Assembly (NCBI GenBank): GCA_000818945.1
Contig: KN805385.1
Location: forward strand, 187,826 to 251,825
Reading direction: 5' to 3'
Origin: Schizochytrium sp. CCTCC M209059
Lineage: Eukaryota; Sar; Bigyra; Thraustochytrida; Thraustochytriidae
DNA: 64,000 nt
The position numbers and the translations under genes were made by a program. A model generated the notes under the pieces. That model ran no database searches and had not been told where the DNA came from. It was given only the letters and a program-made list of their open reading frames with translations. This document shows positions 41,601 to 49,915 of the stretch, piece after piece. Numbering within the stretch: the stretch's first letter is position 1; every line of letters starts with the position of its first letter.

Positions 41601-41951
41601 GCGCAAGCTCCCGTCGCTGTATCGATCAACGAAGCCGGTTTCATAAGGCTCTGGCTCAGAAAGCGAAGATGGTAGCGACCAACCTCTTTGATCAGAAGCT
41701 GGTCTCACCTGGTACGCCATGACGTTCTTGTTGATGCCGATTTGATGACAAGAGAGCATTGTGACTGTGAGGAACGTTGTAAGTCGAGACGCTAAGCGCT
41801 TGTACGTTCTCGTGCTTCGCCTTGATCTTCTTCTCCTTGAGCCGAGGTCTATGTTTTCAAGCTCGTCGTGCGCCGACGACAGGCTTGGGCTTGAGCTGCA
41901 AGACTGCATGGTGAAGATGTCTTGCAATAAACTCGGAGGAAGACTGTGCAA
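35628..41951 (-). CDS. Large ectoprotein: EGF-like, Calx-beta, PA14 and filamin-type repeats (2107 aa)
   Basis: After a basic N-terminus there is one hydrophobic stretch (about 52-68, LASRLTTFLTVTMLSC) that may act as signal anchor or late signal peptide. Then follow Cys-rich EGF/laminin-like modules (about 175-330, e.g. CHCYEGYKGEDCSAC). A Calx-beta domain lies at about 420-535 (DDAVLEDDERFDLLLINPRS) and a PA14-like domain at about 637-780. Filamin/IgFLMN-like repeats run at about 797-1317 (DAFGN/DPYGN motifs), a second PA14-like at about 1350-1510, more filamin-like repeats at about 1537-1867, and a third PA14-like at about 1877-2007. PA14 and filamin-type modules are carbohydrate- or protein-binding, so an adhesion or matrix role is inferred. 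No C-terminal membrane helix is seen. The stop (35628-35630) lies inside the convergent BAH gene. Confidence 0.85.
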   Translation of the reverse strand: MHSLPPSLLQDIFTMQSCSSSPSLSSAHDELENIDLGSRRRRSRRSTRTYKRLASRLTTFLTVTMLSCHQIGINKNVMAYQVRPASDQRGWSLPSSLSEPEPYETGFVDRYSDGSLRMRGRTRINEGGQARTPGIHGDFAPGVKYNPENETLSFLPGLSRTNQVLRFEHEGVLPRQICPSMVGPRADGAYYCIDENHGFCDKRSGMCHCYEGYKGEDCSACKTTHFPDPADNSTCIPKVLCPSDCSGAGTCDLLTGVCACKPHRTGADCSVPRCHVSAGGELCTTCDAISGACIECAKLHYLAEDGTCQPCTEFDPRCVRCTAQDGCLACGDPILLSIRRSGRRYTDPVLPFDEIARELATSLPFGTQDPRAFDEAEPFSKIDEATGLADYSVDCVQGPSTATWTCSPASQSHVQCGHHGTLSFSSPTYAVLESAHYLEVTVQRTGGGYGHVAVDYELRYGTAGPEDVSPTATYTSLQRLDFLPGVVSLTFHISIHDDAVLEDDERFDLLLINPRSIDDPEISVSLGPQHQAQVTIHDDDFWYADAQSSILYHPTWVTQAGDSFSFAVFLRTSTGLALEDALPSSVKLVAQVTDSVPAKPGTPMLECAHLAADEYICTHPVGPVLEYHTIATLAKAGGLVAEFYDVPFIESADPFLRRVDTVVNFIWGHGPIALTARDYVTVRWHGAIALPTSAVSTAVQLRVLANDRARITLDGIVVLDDWDHGPLGTAATVTVELIQGNLHHIQVDYRELDGSAHMQLLWSIDGADFEVVPPSALYQLLPLPDMNTTILTADVDAASTFATGSCLETSIAGNPCVFFIHPRDAYTNGDPNITQDVFFEATVTLESASMPGNTLLPGNSVVLGTINATEDVPSTLQVVITPIAAGTHTLEITVGNLHIAGSPFSLQVEPTHPHGPSFDVSGSGIDTAPVSTHVVGDLKIVNLVLRDPYGNRIEENLSALISIQVVHASAPGEVVTADISYLGSSEYVATYTVTRADQVNVQATIGCNQFGATVPCEHIAASPYALTFMHAASSAGHTFASGAGTVGATSGIEANVIVHLRDEFGNKVDTTPEAAASLSLRLVFDDGAFEDFVGVCVHQAEDLFLCPYTPARAEEQASLFIYLGGVAINEANAYTVDVSDGSCDAAQSFSSGVGNAYAVAGDITYFTVESHDAAGNPRVGPCADGITFRTDLAFHVDIFLPADGEPGIYTLSYNATLAGVASIAVYMVDATDTPIGTIMDSPLNVTVGPNSVEHARAIIRGAGLTQGVAGALHPVSIQAVDAFGNNLTQNGDVKFRVTHVEEGIEFMAGDLDQGLYNGSYVPFVAQNGTLQISVTQPGGIDAAYYRTRFFGSAPVEKVEQSLAFVWDDYASWEEDPLLENSAAWGARMFGLVKAPAQGAVPSAKEYDLRTAHLENGMVRLGFRLRVDGGGARLWVNGRLLVDQWPEADAGITAWAQLPSQVPALAFLPIQLDFARDSSHPSAALSLEWATFDRAGQLSSTPVQVPDEALYRWREINTFNPITVPAAAHPETSYVVDWTPLDNLVAGIETIFEVQVTDAFGNDVFTHDDLVQVYGWSVPDLRGVDDGLDPDGMLVAASIVADSEGRGGRFRIALTPTASGEFIIFIAVNTPKMHADLGRSELLEQLRLYQVAGAPRRLSVRPGAISAVECTVSGSEVSANIAGQQCVFYIQVRDVAGNRREDENDVQAITVHEDARWEGNVTYQSHGLFLVTYTMLSAGVWNITIELSDGSSIAPFEIVVSPAKAFAATTSTSVVGDAAALTSPLQISITARDAFGNVLDRGGDRFVLHAELQDAFTPQLVLGETPANDLRPFRFGAPWVDFLQSTEDHTNGTYTMTLDFGTLEGSFLLHVELASGTGLLGSFFASPAALEGELALASDVLVQNAGSLQTIAATRAHYAGYVWIEHTANYSFALATNAEDGIDLEDGNHSQEQVISVGYVQLSQNESFRLRGNRVYPLAIRTWARPPFRLHLEWETALGADAAAAQPEQELTGHAQVTKYSQTFILSSDLSGQLGEGDKVRVRDEVFTVTAFDETRQILHVDLPYGGESSAAERIYRRVRRSSIPNENLYPRASPVSQSPLALTLQTP

Positions 41952-42778
41952 GGCTCGGCCCGACGGACAACGTCAGGGCAAGGGAAGTCTACCGCTCAGC
42001 AAGCAACGCGCGAGCTCACACGTTTGTTTGCCTGCCCAGGAGACTTGGAGCATCGCTTTGCTCTCAGACCCAGATGATTCCTTTGTCAGTCAACGGACCA
42101 TAAAGAGGTCTATTTCGATAAAGAGGCTCAACGGGTTTTCGACTGTCACGGTGGCACTGCTAGCCTAGTGGCACTTGAAATAAAGTTTGTGAGTGCAAAG
42201 TTAGGCATTATGATGTGCAGGCCTACGCCTGGGCCTAGGCCTACGCCTGGGCTCCACGTTTACGATGAATCATGATGAAAATTGTACATGGACGGGAAAT
42301 GAAACATAGATTGCTCATGCACACGGTTCTAGATTTGATTTTCTTGTTGGTTCTTCAAGATGGACCATGCCGGCGAACTTTGAGGATGCGAACGAAAACG
42401 TTGAACACAACATGAAGAGGATAAAGCTTTTCGCCTGCTCGATCACGGCAAAGATGATGGCTTGGCCAACAAAGACGCAGAGAAACGCCCCAAGAAATCG
42501 TGAAGATGACGCTTGGTGCTACTTTTCAGCATGATGTCGCGTATCATGCTTGCTATAATATCAGCTTGACCGGACCGCAGCTGACTCGAGTGGTGGAAGC
42601 ACTCACTCTTCGTGTGGGCAGGCTCGGCATTGAATAAAAGATTTCCTTTTCTTTCTTTTCCTTTTCTCTGCTTTCATTTTGCAATGGAAAAAACCAAGTT
42701 TAAGGATCGATGAAGAAGATGCAAATTCTACGTATTGACATTGTCAAAAAGGAAGAACAAGGTGAAAAAAAAAAGTGG
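41952..42778. other. Intergenic region with AGGCCTACGCC repeat
   Basis: No gene is supported. A direct repeat of GCCTACGCCTGGG separated by CCTAG lies at about 42221-42252. The rest is A/T-richer than surrounding genes, with a TTTTC-rich stretch near 42640-42680. Confidence 0.55.
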
Positions 42779-44944
42779 TCAAGATGAAGAAGAAGCGAGA
42801 GTCTTGGCTAACTTGTCGGCAGCAGCCTGAGCTTGGGCCTGTTCAACCTCGCGTGCTAGGGAAGAAGTTGACGACGCAGAGGCGTGACGACGGTGGTGCC
42901 GATGATGATGGCGGTGTTGCTGATTATCATTCTTCTTGCTTACAGATGCAAGAAGAGCCTCCGTTTCGGCACCGGTAGGTTCCTGATCAACCTTGACGTC
43001 GCAAGTGGTGCTGTGAGACCCATCAGAGTGCCGATGATGATGCTTTTGGTGGCGCACAACGACATGGCGCTTGTAGGTGCCGGGAGGAAGACCTGGCGGA
43101 TTCGCCTTGCTGTAAAGATCACCAATGACCTCGACTTGCTCTTCAATGTCAACAATGCTAGAGGTGGCCGAGTCTTCATCCGAAGAGTAGCCTCCCGCAG
43201 GCGTTGTCTGCGGCGTCACGTAGTACGCGGCCTTGTGTTCGTCCTCGTCGCGCGCCATGTAATCAACATGTACAAAGGCACGTTCGACCCTTTCTAGGCT
43301 CTCAATACGCTTTTGCAAGTCGAGAGAAATATCGTGGGCATCATAAACGACCATAGTTCCGGGAAGAACAACTTCAACCTCGACAAGGTAGTGCTTTCCG
43401 AAGTGGTAAGCTCGTACGACATCGACATACATGCGTTCATGGAAGCTGTCCGCAAGATGGCGGACTTGCTCAAGAAACTCTGGATCGGCCGCGACTCCCT
43501 CGAGCATTTCAGCCTGTTCTTTTGCAACTTGGGCCCACATGTAGCAAATGTAAATGGCGATGAGGATGCCACCCACAGGGTCCAACCACCAAAGGTTGAC
43601 GTACTTGTTTGCGAGAAAGGCGGTGGCAAGAGCGATGCCGTTGGACAAGATATCGTTGCGGTGGTCTTCTGCGAGCACCATCATGCTATCGCTCTCGTCG
43701 CGGTAGGCATGGCAAACGACAAAAAGAAAAAGTTTGACCAGAATGGCCGTTCCGAGAAGCTCGACAGTAAAACGGTCAGTCGCTGGCACGAGACTTGCGG
43801 CATCCTCGCCCCCGATGGTGCCCCGGATAATGGTATGTCCGCTCTCCCAGACGAGCTGCAGACCTGCGATCCCCATGAGCGACGCACAAACAATGATTCC
43901 GATGGGCTCAAGACGGTTTCTGCCAACCGGATATTTTTCCTCGTCGACGTGGCGGGTGCCGCGCATAGCGTAATAGATGATCGTTTGGGACACGAGGTCC
44001 AAAAAGGAGTCGACAGCCGAAGCCATGACGGCGAGAGAGCGACTGGCGACGGAGACATAAATTTTGAAGGAAAAGAGGCAGACGTTGGCAAACATCGAAA
44101 TGCCCGCGAGAAGTTTCACACGCCTTCGGATCTTTGCGCGACGCTTGTGGATCTCGCGCAAGGATTCGTCTTTCGGAGTGCTCTTGGCCCGCTTCTTCTT
44201 TTTCTTTTTACCCTTGTTGCGATTGTCGCTCTCTTCGCCGTCCTCCAGCTCGGGAGGTGGATTGACGCGAATCTGCACGCTGTCCCCGTTGCTTCCGTAC
44301 CAGCCCTTGGGGCCAGACTGCTTTGTGGTGCCGCTCGCGCTCCCACCAAGAAGAGGTGCGGTGTCGCTGGTCTCGAGGTCTACGGAGCTTGCCGCATTCT
44401 GATACTGATCGGCGCGGTCATAGCTGTTACTTTTGCTGCTTTTGCTCGTCCCCATGTTCGTGCTGCTTTCGAGTCCAAGGTCGAGAACCTCATCAGAATC
44501 CCCGCTGATATTGTCGTCGTTATCGTCGTCGCCGTTGCTGTTGTTGTCGATGGCGCCAGCAGTGCCCCGTTTCGTGGCGTTCACGGTCATTTTCCCTCCA
44601 ACATCAGCCTCTTCATCAGACCTGTCAAGTGAGTCGTTGCCGAGGACATCGACGTCGCTCGATGTATCCTCCATGTTCATCACGTCGACCAGGCTCGTCG
44701 CGCTCGTCGACGTGACCGAGTTCTGGTCAAGCTCGCGCGTCGCAGCTTCGCCCCCCACCTGCTCGTGCTGCTCGAGCTCCATGAGTAGCGGGCGCCCGGC
44801 GATCGCCGCCGCCGCGACGGCTCGGCGCCCCGCCTGCCTGCCCTGGCCCCTGCCCGCCCGCCCTGGCGCCGCGGACGCGCCGTGCGCACGCCCTCGGCCG
44901 GCGCCTGCGCTCGCGCCGCCTGTTGGCTCTGGCCGTCGCTCCAC
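42779..44944 (-). CDS. Cation diffusion facilitator transporter, Mn-type
   Basis: This proton-coupled divalent cation exporter moves metal out of the cytosol into an organelle or outside the cell. After a disordered, acidic N-terminus (about 1-270) the CDF core begins (KLLAGISMFANVCLFSFKIY). The metal-site motifs are DSFLD (Asp312-Asp316, TM2) and DHRND (Asp427-Asp431, TM5). DxxxD in both helices is typical of Mn-CDFs, while Zn-CDFs have His at the first position. The cytosolic CTD-like domain (about 500-590) includes HVDYMARDEDEH. A His-rich tail (about 635-705, KHHHRHSDGSH and HRHHHRHHRRH) could bind metal. The first 50 residues are GC-rich Ala/Arg/Gly translation, so the true start may be the Met of MELEQHEQVG. 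Confidence 0.9.
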   Translation of the reverse strand: MERRPEPTGGASAGAGRGRAHGASAAPGRAGRGQGRQAGRRAVAAAAIAGRPLLMELEQHEQVGGEAATRELDQNSVTSTSATSLVDVMNMEDTSSDVDVLGNDSLDRSDEEADVGGKMTVNATKRGTAGAIDNNSNGDDDNDDNISGDSDEVLDLGLESSTNMGTSKSSKSNSYDRADQYQNAASSVDLETSDTAPLLGGSASGTTKQSGPKGWYGSNGDSVQIRVNPPPELEDGEESDNRNKGKKKKKKRAKSTPKDESLREIHKRRAKIRRRVKLLAGISMFANVCLFSFKIYVSVASRSLAVMASAVDSFLDLVSQTIIYYAMRGTRHVDEEKYPVGRNRLEPIGIIVCASLMGIAGLQLVWESGHTIIRGTIGGEDAASLVPATDRFTVELLGTAILVKLFLFVVCHAYRDESDSMMVLAEDHRNDILSNGIALATAFLANKYVNLWWLDPVGGILIAIYICYMWAQVAKEQAEMLEGVAADPEFLEQVRHLADSFHERMYVDVVRAYHFGKHYLVEVEVVLPGTMVVYDAHDISLDLQKRIESLERVERAFVHVDYMARDEDEHKAAYYVTPQTTPAGGYSSDEDSATSSIVDIEEQVEVIGDLYSKANPPGLPPGTYKRHVVVRHQKHHHRHSDGSHSTTCDVKVDQEPTGAETEALLASVSKKNDNQQHRHHHRHHRRHASASSTSSLAREVEQAQAQAAADKLAKTLASSSS

Positions 44945-45551
44945 GCAGAAAAGAAGTTTTGGTTGTCGTCGGCCGGCCTTGCTCGCTGCCCCTGCAGTGA
45001 TGAATCAATCGACCCGTCTCACAACAGCTGCCAGTCTAGGCGGGTAGTATAAGGCTGAACCTGATCTTGGTGGATGGAGGGACTCAACGGCGCGTGGAAT
45101 GGCACGCGGAGGTGGGAGCTAGCTGCGTGTTGAGCCGCGGGGAGGTCCTCTTTCAAGCCAAGGAGACCTTTTCTTGCGAAGGAGAACGCAGTCAGTGCTT
45201 TTTTGCATTGAAGGGTATGCATTTATCGTTGTCGGTGGGCAGGAGCACTCCAACCATGCAATGCATGCAGCGTGGCGCGATTGAGTAGTGGCAGACCCAA
45301 GCTGGGGGCTAGGCTAGTAGGACTCCTATATTTATATTTCGCGAGTGAACCAATGATCGTGAAAGCTTCTTTTGTCTTTGGTCTTTTTGCGACGGATAGT
45401 CTCGGTGATGCCCGCAGCCACCATTTCTCGCTCACGCTTCAACTTGAAGGGCAATCAACCTTTCGTGTCGGTCGCAAAAGAAATCAAGTGGGTGTTTTGC
45501 GTTCGCATGTAGGTTCGGACGAGTTTTCACTATGATGGTGTTACGCAAAAC

Positions 45552-45593
<42 letters not shown>

Positions 45594-45797
45594 CAGGAGC
45601 CAGTAGCAGCAAATGCACAAAATACTATTCTTCACTTCCGAAAAGTGCATTCTTCACTTTGGTGCAGCTGCTTTTAAGCACTGCAGCGCGCTGCTGCTTG
45701 CGTCCATTAAACAAAACAGAGAAACCAGCGGAAACAAGCAAAAAAGCAAACTAGAGGACTTGACTTGCGACCACGCTGCCGACGCTCGGCCGCCACG
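44945..45797. other. Divergent intergenic region between CDF and bL33 genes
   Basis: No gene is supported. It contains TATATTTATATTT-like A/T sequence at about 45327-45340 and eleven CAG units at 45555-45587. Confidence 0.55.
45555..45587 (+). repeat. (CAG)11 microsatellite
   Basis: Eleven uninterrupted CAG units, followed by TAGTAG. It lies about 210 bp upstream of the ribosomal protein gene. Confidence 0.95.
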
Positions 45798-46184
45798 ATG
45801 GCTAAGGTACGTTGCGTAGCCCCGTCGACGCTCGCGCTGTCGTGCTCACGTGCGCAACTCGCTCCACTTCCAGTGGCGCCGACGCGCCGGCCCGAAAGGC
45901 GGACGCGAGGAAATCTGGACATGAGAGGGGGTGATGTGGCTGTGGCTGGAGGAGTGGTCGCTGGGGGACGCGAGAGACTAACACGAGCTGCCTACGGCGA
46001 CGATGCGCAGGGACGGAGGATCCTGATCAAAATGGCCAGCACGGCTGGCACGGGTTTCTACTACACAACGAAGAAGAACCCCACGAACGCACCACAAAAG
46101 CTCGTGCTTAAAAAGTACGACCCCATCGTGCAGCGCCACGTCCTCTTTTCCGAGACCAAGCTGCCGAGCGGCAAGAAGCGATAA
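45798..46184 (+). CDS. Ribosomal protein bL33, organellar type, with 9-nt first exon
   Basis: Exon 1 is ATG GCT AAG (45798-45806) and exon 2 is 46011-46184. The spliced product is 60 aa, the usual bL33 length, beginning MAKGRRILIKMASTAGTGFY. ILIKMASTAGTGFYYTTKKN and LKKYDPIVQRHVLF are the family's conserved blocks. bL33 is a protein of the large subunit of bacterial-type ribosomes near the E-site tRNA, so this is the mitochondrial (or other organellar) copy. There is no long presequence, as in many mitochondrial bL33 proteins. Exon 2's own frame is open through the intron, which hides the correct start. The conserved MAK start and perfect splice signals favour the two-exon model. Confidence 0.92.
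   Translation: MAKVRCVAPSTLALSCSRAQLAPLPVAPTRRPERRTRGNLDMRGGDVAVAGGVVAGGRERLTRAAYGDDAQGRRILIKMASTAGTGFYYTTKKNPTNAPQKLVLKKYDPIVQRHVLFSETKLPSGKKR
45807..46010 (+). other. 204-nt intron in the bL33 gene
   Basis: It starts GTACGT and ends GATGCGCAG. A branch-point-like GACTAAC lies at about 45976-45982, some 28 nt before the acceptor. It is in phase 0 after codon 3. Confidence 0.88.
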
Positions 46185-46441
46185 GCAAGAGGTGGCCTTT
46201 GACGAGGGACCGTCACACTCTTTACAAACAGAAATAATAATAAAAACCAAAGAGCTCTTTGCTTCTTTTTCTCTTCCTTGATCGACATGCCGCGTGCTTT
46301 GGATTAGTGAGCATCAATCAGCATGTATACACAGCGTAACACAAGCAATGTCAGCGAGTCAGTCTCTTGATGTACAAGACAAGCCTCCATCCGCTTTTAT
46401 GCATGCGTGCGCAATAAGGGGACCACTCATTACTGTGTTTG

Positions 46442-49400
46442 TTATTCGATGTCTTCTACATTGATGCTAGAGAGAGACTTGCTGCGCATCTTCAAGACCG
46501 CAGACAGCTCGCCAATGAGTCCGCCAGCGGCCGGCGGGTGAGCAACCGATGGGCGCATTGACGCGCCTCGTCGGAGCGGCTCCTTGACTTTTGTTTTATC
46601 GTGTAGAGGCGGCCGTGCAAGCACCTTGCTGCCGACATCTTCGTTGGACTCTTTCTTTTCAACAGTGTCTTCTGCTTCATTTGCCGGGACAGAGTCTTCG
46701 TCGAGACCATCTGTTCCGCATGTCGTCTCACACTCATCACTCGCGATGAGATTTCTGGCACTTGCATTTTGTTTTGCACATTGCTTGATGAGTTGCGAAA
46801 CGGATGAGACGGTGCTGCGGCGTTTTGCGCTCGAGCTTTCGCCAGGAGCGCCTTGCTTGACCTCCTCGATATCTGCGCCGTCCATGTCAGTGTCGTTAAC
46901 CTTGAGACCGCGAGCAATCTTTGTGAGAGACACCGGCGAGCCTGATGGGGATTTGTCAGAGGAGGCTGACGCTTCAGGTCGGCAGGCGCCAATCACCGAT
47001 GCGCGGCGGCGAAGTTCTGCAAAAAAGTCTTGCGAATTGACGCCTTGTCGCCGGCACGTCGCAGCCTCTTCGCCGTTGGACGGGTCTGATCGAGCCTTGG
47101 CTTTGGCCGCCACAGCGGCAGCCAGCGAGAGACCCAGTGGATTCTTGCCACCTTTGGCCCCACCCTTCCCCGCAGCCGCAGGAACACCAGCGGCAGCTAG
47201 TGCTGCTGCAGCAGCAGCGGCAGCGAGTGGGTTTGTCGAGATGGCCGGTGCCTGTGCTGGGGATGCCGGTGGCTCAGGAGGATTGAGAGGAGCGTCATAG
47301 GCAGGGTTGCGCTGGTGGGCTTTGGGAAGCGAGCCGTTTTCGAGTTTTTTGTTCATATCTTGAAGCGTATTGAGCACGCCTTCGCGCCAGCCTGCCTTTT
47401 TGCCGTCGCTGTCGGATGCAAATTCCTCCGGCAAGCTTGCATAGACGGCTCGAATTTCTCGCAGATCGAGGCCTTGCGTGGAAAAGGTTCCGGAAAGGTC
47501 GGCAATGTGCATGCGCGCGATTTCCTCGTGAGACATGTGGATGAGTCGGAGAGCTTTGCGCTGAAAGACTCGCTTGGCAAGCGCGGACGAAAGCTTGAAG
47601 GTCTCGCGAAGGTCCTTCATGGCCGTTCCTTGGGCAATGCATTCGGGGAAGATGGACCGCAGCTCATCAAGTGCCGTCTGATTGATCTCGCGATTTTTAT
47701 CTTCCCACTCTTGCTTCAGCCGCGCTTCGCGCTCCTTAAAGTCCTTGTGGTTGCGAACGATTTTGTCGAGCATTTCGAACTTGTTGGACGCAGCGGCAGA
47801 CTCGGCCGGGTCTTCGCTCATCATCAAGGGCACGAGATCCTTCATCTTGGCTTCGGCATCGTCGAGTGTTCCATCCCAGTCGAGATCGTCCATGTCGCCA
47901 AGGTCGAGCGCATCTTCGAGCGCCTTGAGTTTTGTGAGAACGACGTCGTGCTCTTCCTTGGAAACGAAGCCAGTCGGTGTGGCTTTGAGCTTCGTCTTCT
48001 TTTTGTCTAAAGACGATGTTTGTCCGGATGATGATGATGAAGCCAATGGCGGCTCATAGGAAGAGGACTCGGCGTCAGCGCTCGAAGACTTGCTTTCATC
48101 GGGGCCCGGGTCGTAATCTCTGGCGACATTGACAACAGCCTTGCGTACCGTTTCGACTTCGCGAAGACTAACGGGGGCCTTAAAGCTGGTCGCACTTTCT
48201 CCCGAAGCGCTTGTAAGGATGCCAGTCGCGCGGAGAGCTCGGCGGCGGCCAAAGTGAAGCCGGGAGGCAATTCCCGGCCAGCCAAGACCTCGCTTGACAA
48301 GGACTGCGAAGTTATGAATGTACTCGAGCACTTCGAGCTGAGCAACCTTGCGCCTACGTCGTTCCCGACAAACGTCCCGGAAAAAGTCAAAGGCGTTGGT
48401 CGCGCCGGGCGCATCTGCACTATCGGCCGTTTGGCTTTGAGACGTATCGTGGGACTTGAGCTTGGGGGGCGCAGCGCGATGTTTGGGTGGCGCAGGGGAG
48501 GCCTTGCGGGCAGAAAGTGTAAGCTTGCGCTGCTCAAGAATTGAAGTATGCTTCTTTTTTGCTCGAGTATGGCGGAGGTAGCGACGCGGGAAGAGGAAGC
48601 GATCGAGCAGGGGCACAAGGTCCTCGGGACCCAAAGACTCCCTGGAGAAGAGATCAGATTTGACCATGATGCGCATGAAGCATTCTGTGAAAGTCGGCAA
48701 ATCCAAGGTTCGATTAAAAACTTGGCTTTGCAAACTCACATTGCAAAAGGTATCCTCCCAGGTGCACTCTTGCAGCGTTTCGTAAAAGGCGTCCTGAACG
48801 GCGACAAAGGGAACGTACTCGGGAAAGACATCGAGATTGCGGAGCATGCGGCGGAGGTCGGAGAATCCCAGGTGTCCTCGCGGGGCATACGAAAGAAACA
48901 ATGCAGCGAGGCCCGCTTTGGTGTCGGGATTGGCAAGCCAGCGAAGTATTGGCGGCTCCGCAAAGCTGATGAGGTGGAAACCGACCTGTCTCCGGGCCAC
49001 CATGGGGAGCAGGTGTAAATAAGAGAACGTCTGGCAAGGTTTGGCGTCGTGCTCGTAGGCGAGATGCGCGAGTTTATGGACGCAAAAGCCAAAGGCTTCA
49101 AAGCTCAGCGTCGCAACGCTTTCCTCGCGAAGCACAAGCTTTGACTCTGCGCATTTAAGATGCTCCTCATCCACAAGCACGTCTGTCTGTGGGTTTTCAG
49201 GAGTCCTTTTGGGCGCAGTGACTGTATGAGTAGCTTGAAGTTGTGTTTCGTGGTTGGGACTGGTCTGATTGCTGTTCTGCATCCAGGAAGCAGCCTCATT
49301 CTCGATGCTGTTATCGTCATCGAAATCTTCTTCTTTGCGCTCCTCTTCATCGTCGTCGTCATCGTCATCGCCATCGCCATTTACAGACATGTCGTTATTG

Positions 49401-49915
49401 TCATGGTCATTGTCATTTTCGTCGTCGCTATCGATGAGAATATACGGATATGAAGGTACGAGAGCCAGTTCGTTCGTGCAAGGACTTGCGGATGAGTCTG
49501 CAAGGGGCTTCAGACTACTCTTCTCGTATCGACATCGCTTGGCTAATGCTTCTTGTACGAAGTCATGTTCAGCGAGGCCGGCTTCGAAGATGCGCACGGC
49601 ACGCGCTCGCGTGACGGTAATGACCTTGCAGTCCTGCACAAAGAGGAGCCAAGCCTTGAGTGAAAGTGGCGAGTATGCTGCATAGAGCTCACTTCGCAAG
49701 CCTGTGAGCTTGGCGTCTACGCGGGGAGAGGCATAATTCTTTCGGAATCGAGACCCAGAAGGTGTGGATATCGCCCCTGCGGCAGGAAGCGCGCAAGGCG
49801 GCGCGCAAGGCGGCGCGCAAGGCGGCGCGACAGGCGATGATACTGGTGACGTAGAGGGAAGCGAGAGCGGCGGCGAGCGGTTCATCGCAGAGCTCTCCGT
49901 CGCCGTCCTTGCCAC
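46442..49915 (-). CDS. Unknown 1157-aa protein with EF-hand-like and helical regions
   Basis: No family is recognised. The N-terminus is Pro/Ala/Ser-rich, with APPC units encoded by a 12-bp repeat near 49797-49830. Residues about 60-115 (LYAAYSPLSLKAWLLFVQDC) and about 290-450 (LAALFLSYAPRGHLGFSDLR, TFTECFMRIM) are helical blocks with the spacing of degenerate EF-hand pairs. Calcium ligands are not convincing. There is an acidic Asp/Glu run at about 185-200. A second conserved-looking helical region lies at about 730-890 (FKEREARLKQEWEDKNREIN onward). The C-terminus is Ser/Ala-rich. Initiation may be at the first Met or at the Met of MNRSPPLS. The layout resembles uncharacterised protist flagellar proteins, but this is only an impression. 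Confidence 0.75.
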   Translation of the reverse strand: MARTATESSAMNRSPPLSLPSTSPVSSPVAPPCAPPCAPPCALPAAGAISTPSGSRFRKNYASPRVDAKLTGLRSELYAAYSPLSLKAWLLFVQDCKVITVTRARAVRIFEAGLAEHDFVQEALAKRCRYEKSSLKPLADSSASPCTNELALVPSYPYILIDSDDENDNDHDNNDMSVNGDGDDDDDDDEEERKEEDFDDDNSIENEAASWMQNSNQTSPNHETQLQATHTVTAPKRTPENPQTDVLVDEEHLKCAESKLVLREESVATLSFEAFGFCVHKLAHLAYEHDAKPCQTFSYLHLLPMVARRQVGFHLISFAEPPILRWLANPDTKAGLAALFLSYAPRGHLGFSDLRRMLRNLDVFPEYVPFVAVQDAFYETLQECTWEDTFCNVSLQSQVFNRTLDLPTFTECFMRIMVKSDLFSRESLGPEDLVPLLDRFLFPRRYLRHTRAKKKHTSILEQRKLTLSARKASPAPPKHRAAPPKLKSHDTSQSQTADSADAPGATNAFDFFRDVCRERRRRKVAQLEVLEYIHNFAVLVKRGLGWPGIASRLHFGRRRALRATGILTSASGESATSFKAPVSLREVETVRKAVVNVARDYDPGPDESKSSSADAESSSYEPPLASSSSSGQTSSLDKKKTKLKATPTGFVSKEEHDVVLTKLKALEDALDLGDMDDLDWDGTLDDAEAKMKDLVPLMMSEDPAESAAASNKFEMLDKIVRNHKDFKEREARLKQEWEDKNREINQTALDELRSIFPECIAQGTAMKDLRETFKLSSALAKRVFQRKALRLIHMSHEEIARMHIADLSGTFSTQGLDLREIRAVYASLPEEFASDSDGKKAGWREGVLNTLQDMNKKLENGSLPKAHQRNPAYDAPLNPPEPPASPAQAPAISTNPLAAAAAAAALAAAGVPAAAGKGGAKGGKNPLGLSLAAAVAAKAKARSDPSNGEEAATCRRQGVNSQDFFAELRRRASVIGACRPEASASSDKSPSGSPVSLTKIARGLKVNDTDMDGADIEEVKQGAPGESSSAKRRSTVSSVSQLIKQCAKQNASARNLIASDECETTCGTDGLDEDSVPANEAEDTVEKKESNEDVGSKVLARPPLHDKTKVKEPLRRGASMRPSVAHPPAAGGLIGELSAVLKMRSKSLSSINVEDIE

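Noticed and set aside
46029..46184. bL33 starting at the internal ATG 46032
   Set aside because: That start loses the conserved MAKGRRILIK N-terminus, which the 9-nt exon 1 supplies with perfect splice signals.
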